Shown: in pieces, positions 61,789-64,000 of the stretch
How the letters are laid out: each line of letters starts with the position of its first letter
Numbering within the stretch: the stretch's first letter is position 1
DNA from: Campylobacter sp. MIT 99-7217
Lineage (GTDB): Bacteria; Campylobacterota; Campylobacteria; Campylobacterales; Campylobacteraceae
Direction of reading: 5' to 3'
Assembly: GCF_006864365.1 (NCBI RefSeq)
Contig: NZ_QHLJ01000003.1
Span: 179,445-243,444, forward strand
Length of the DNA stretch: 64,000 nt
Translations under genes and position numbers: made by a program
The notes under the pieces: generated by a model
Database searches by the model: none
What the model saw: only the letters and a program-made list of their open reading frames with translations
Told to the model about the DNA's origin: nothing

Positions 61789-64000
61789 TTAGTATCTATA
61801 CCCTATCTCAAGCCAAAATTGACGCCCAAGCTCATAAGCTAAACCTCCACTATTTTTACTCAAATTTTTAGTATCCTTTCTCACAGTGAGATTGGTTTTA
61901 TCTAAGACATTATAAACATCAACATTAAAATAAAGAGTGTTTTTACCATACACAGCCTTTTCTATACCTAGTCTTAAATCCCAAGTAAAGCGAGTTGGTA
62001 TGCGGTAGTCTTCATAAAGGATAGCTTGATCAGGCGAACTTCCATCTCCTCCTAGTGCATTTCCATTTTCATCATAAGCTATTGTAGTCGCATTATAAGG
62101 CATTCTAACCCTAAAGAAATTATTTAAAGTCCAATTCGTTCGCAAAAGATTGATAGCATGAGTGGTTGAAAATCTAAAGCTTAAAGGCTGAGCAAAATTT
62201 GTAACAGGTAGTTCGCTTAGTCTTTGAATTTTACCATTATAACTAACAAATTTATCATCATTTGGATTATATTCCTCACTTTTTTGATAATCATTATATG
62301 AACGAGTTGTATGAGTATAATCAAAGGCAAAACTAAAGAAATTTGAAAAGCCTCCAGCCATAAAAGGTGTGTTATTCATTATACTAAGAGTGATGACATC
62401 GGTATCTGATTTATCTTGATTGTCATAAGTGTAAGATAGGCAATCCCCATTATTATCCTTTCTGCCACACACAACACGAACCTCATCTCGTCCAAAGCGG
62501 TGGATATATTTACTACTCACATCAAAAAGTCCCACTTCTTGCACCACTCCAAACATAAGCTCATCAGCATACGGAATTTTTAATCTTGTAAAATCATACT
62601 CATCTAACCCCTGTGCCAAATTATTTTCAGTCCAAGGATCTATAACATCTGCTCTTTCATAAACCTTATATAACTTACTCTTGATTTGATTAAGCTTAAA
62701 AGAATACATATTTCTTCCATAGTAGCGATTTGCTCCAAAGGTAAAGCTTGTGTTATATCTAAACTCATCTTTTCCCCAAGGAGCTGTATAGTTTGCACTA
62801 AATCTTGGAGCTATAGGAGCTTTTTGCATATAGGTATCATAATCAGCCCTTAAGCCTATCCTAGCACTTATATCGCCTTTATTACCTAAATCAAATTTAC
62901 TTTCATTTTCTACAAAAAGGGCTGTTTGGACATTGTCCATACTTGCTTTACCTGCTTTATATTCATTAAGGGCTGTGAAGTATTGTCCATAATTTTGGCC
63001 CCAATCAACATCAGGCATAGGAGTAGAAGAACACCATGGATCATTGATTTGACATTGACCCTGCGTGGCTATCATATCAGAACCTGTTGCTTCATAAGAA
63101 TCCTTAAGCCTTTTAAAATACGCATAAGTATAAGAAAACTCAGCTCCTATATTAAAACCATTTTCAAAGCTATCATTATAGTAAGGCTCAAAATTTTGAG
63201 CGATCTTAAGACTTAAATCACTTTGTTTATTATCCTCATCGCCAAAGCTTCCCTCAATTTGATCGCTTTGCGGATCGCCCCAGTCCTTATCTCCTTGAGA
63301 ATAATACCAAGTTTTAAGTATAGCACTATCACTACGGCGTGATTCTTCCATATAAGAAAAGGAAGCATTTGCTGTAAAAAATCCTAGAGAATTGCCTATA
63401 GTAGCTTCGGTATTAAGCATATGACCGCCATTTTTCATTGTGGTTTTTGAGTTTTTGGCATTTTCTTGATAATATATACCAAATTGAGGCATATATCCAT
63501 AGCTTGCAACCAAGGCTACATCATCACTTACTTGGTAATCACTTTTAATAAAAAAATTATAAGACTGCCTTTTTTGCGTCCTTTCCACAGAACTAAAGCT
63601 TACATCATCGAATTCTTTTATAGGGATAAAACTTTGTGTTGTCGTAAAACTTGCTATAATGCCTAGTTTTTCATTTACCTTAGTTTCAAGACTTGAACGA
63701 AAAGAATGACGCACAAATTTAGGTTGTTTATCAGGAGAGCTTGAATTTAAGAAATTTTGCTTATCTCCATAAACATGATACCTTGTGAGTGAAAAAGCTC
63801 CATCATTTGCATTTCCTTGAGAAATTTGATAAGCAAAATTTACTCCAAAGTCCTTTTCAGCTCTTTTGGTCTCAGCTTCTATAACCCCACCTGTAAAATG
63901 CCCATAACTTGCTCCTACATTGCTATCTTGCACCTTGATACTTTTAAGTAAAAAGGTATCAATGTTAAGTCCTTGGGAGCGACCCATAGAAGCATCTCTT
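61789..64000 (-). CDS. TonB-dependent outer-membrane receptor (N-terminus outside the window)
   Basis: At least 736 residues; the frame is open past ATG 63987 to the window edge, so the signal peptide, TonB box and part of the plug are missing. The visible plug end (NVGASYGHFTGGVIEAETK) is followed by a long beta-barrel with alternating aromatic strands and the C-terminal GYRY. Imports an iron complex or other scarce ligand; ligand unknown. Several Cys pairs (CQINDPWC; CGRKDNNGDC) lie in predicted loops. Confidence 0.88.
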   Translation of the reverse strand, partial: RDASMGRSQGLNIDTFLLKSIKVQDSNVGASYGHFTGGVIEAETKRAEKDFGVNFAYQISQGNANDGAFSLTRYHVYGDKQNFLNSSSPDKQPKFVRHSFRSSLETKVNEKLGIIASFTTTQSFIPIKEFDDVSFSSVERTQKRQSYNFFIKSDYQVSDDVALVASYGYMPQFGIYYQENAKNSKTTMKNGGHMLNTEATIGNSLGFFTANASFSYMEESRRSDSAILKTWYYSQGDKDWGDPQSDQIEGSFGDEDNKQSDLSLKIAQNFEPYYNDSFENGFNIGAEFSYTYAYFKRLKDSYEATGSDMIATQGQCQINDPWCSSTPMPDVDWGQNYGQYFTALNEYKAGKASMDNVQTALFVENESKFDLGNKGDISARIGLRADYDTYMQKAPIAPRFSANYTAPWGKDEFRYNTSFTFGANRYYGRNMYSFKLNQIKSKLYKVYERADVIDPWTENNLAQGLDEYDFTRLKIPYADELMFGVVQEVGLFDVSSKYIHRFGRDEVRVVCGRKDNNGDCLSYTYDNQDKSDTDVITLSIMNNTPFMAGGFSNFFSFAFDYTHTTRSYNDYQKSEEYNPNDDKFVSYNGKIQRLSELPVTNFAQPLSFRFSTTHAINLLRTNWTLNNFFRVRMPYNATTIAYDENGNALGGDGSSPDQAILYEDYRIPTRFTWDLRLGIEKAVYGKNTLYFNVDVYNVLDKTNLTVRKDTKNLSKNSGGLAYELGRQFWLEIGYRY

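Overview
The window is AT-rich chromosomal DNA of a Campylobacter (Campylobacterota), most likely a thermotolerant-group species. The evidence is the orphan response regulator CosR, the ctsE/ctsF competence genes, a trpE-trpGD-trpF-trpB-trpA operon, a fliN/fliO pair, murG-ftsW, pycA followed by an arginyl/leucyl-tRNA-protein transferase and a J-domain protein, and flgH-pta-ackA. These are gene neighbourhoods I recognise from C. jejuni relatives. The species cannot be fixed from sequence reading alone.

Layout. 1-17 kb is mostly core: a partial sirtuin, a TauE/SafE exporter, an EF-hand protein, ctsF/ctsE, plsY-folB, cosR, ppx, fliO-fliN-CheX-like, and the trp operon, whose trpE carries a long lysine-rich tail. 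17.5-19.3 kb holds a TOPRIM-like DUF4276 protein with an AAA ATPase, a likely anti-phage pair. 19.7-25.7 kb holds redox and carbonyl-metabolism genes (MFS, two aldo/keto reductases, an NAD(P)-binding protein, a secreted hydrolase, a Tat-flavodoxin). Four nearly identical promoters drive them, each with a 19-bp spacer and a dyad, the hallmark of MerR-family control. A second promoter family with the same geometry precedes an exported cupin (42.0 kb) and a Tat-exported alcohol dehydrogenase (43.2 kb). 25.7-27.4 kb encodes a DUF262/DUF1524 protein whose HNH histidine is replaced by arginine.

28.0-39.4 kb is the most unusual region: a tight minus-strand run of eleven genes. In transcription order these are a RelA/SpoT-type nucleotidyltransferase, a GrpE-like coiled-coil protein, an Hsp70-like ATPase, a protein with a hydrophobic glycine/alanine-rich N-terminus, two small proteins, a 1023-residue HerA-type ATPase with a serine/threonine-rich insert, a zinc-ribbon protein, two unknowns and a WYL regulator. 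Overlaps and strong ribosome sites suggest one transcript. The content resembles an anti-phage or stress-effector system that I cannot match to a named one. Three small membrane-anchored proteins lie just upstream of it.

44.4-50.2 kb is core again (murG, ftsW, pycA, ate, J-domain protein, tRNA-Ser). Between 50.4 and 57.3 kb, two internally deleted IS1595-type elements in inverted orientation enclose a polymorphic-toxin island: a papain-like effector with a lipoprotein partner, then a barnase-like RNase effector split by a G10 and an A8 homopolymer, then damaged partner genes. Frequent AGATTCT/AGAATCT words set the island apart from its surroundings. The window ends with a PepSY protein, flgH (with a sigma-54 promoter), pta-ackA and a partial TonB-dependent receptor.
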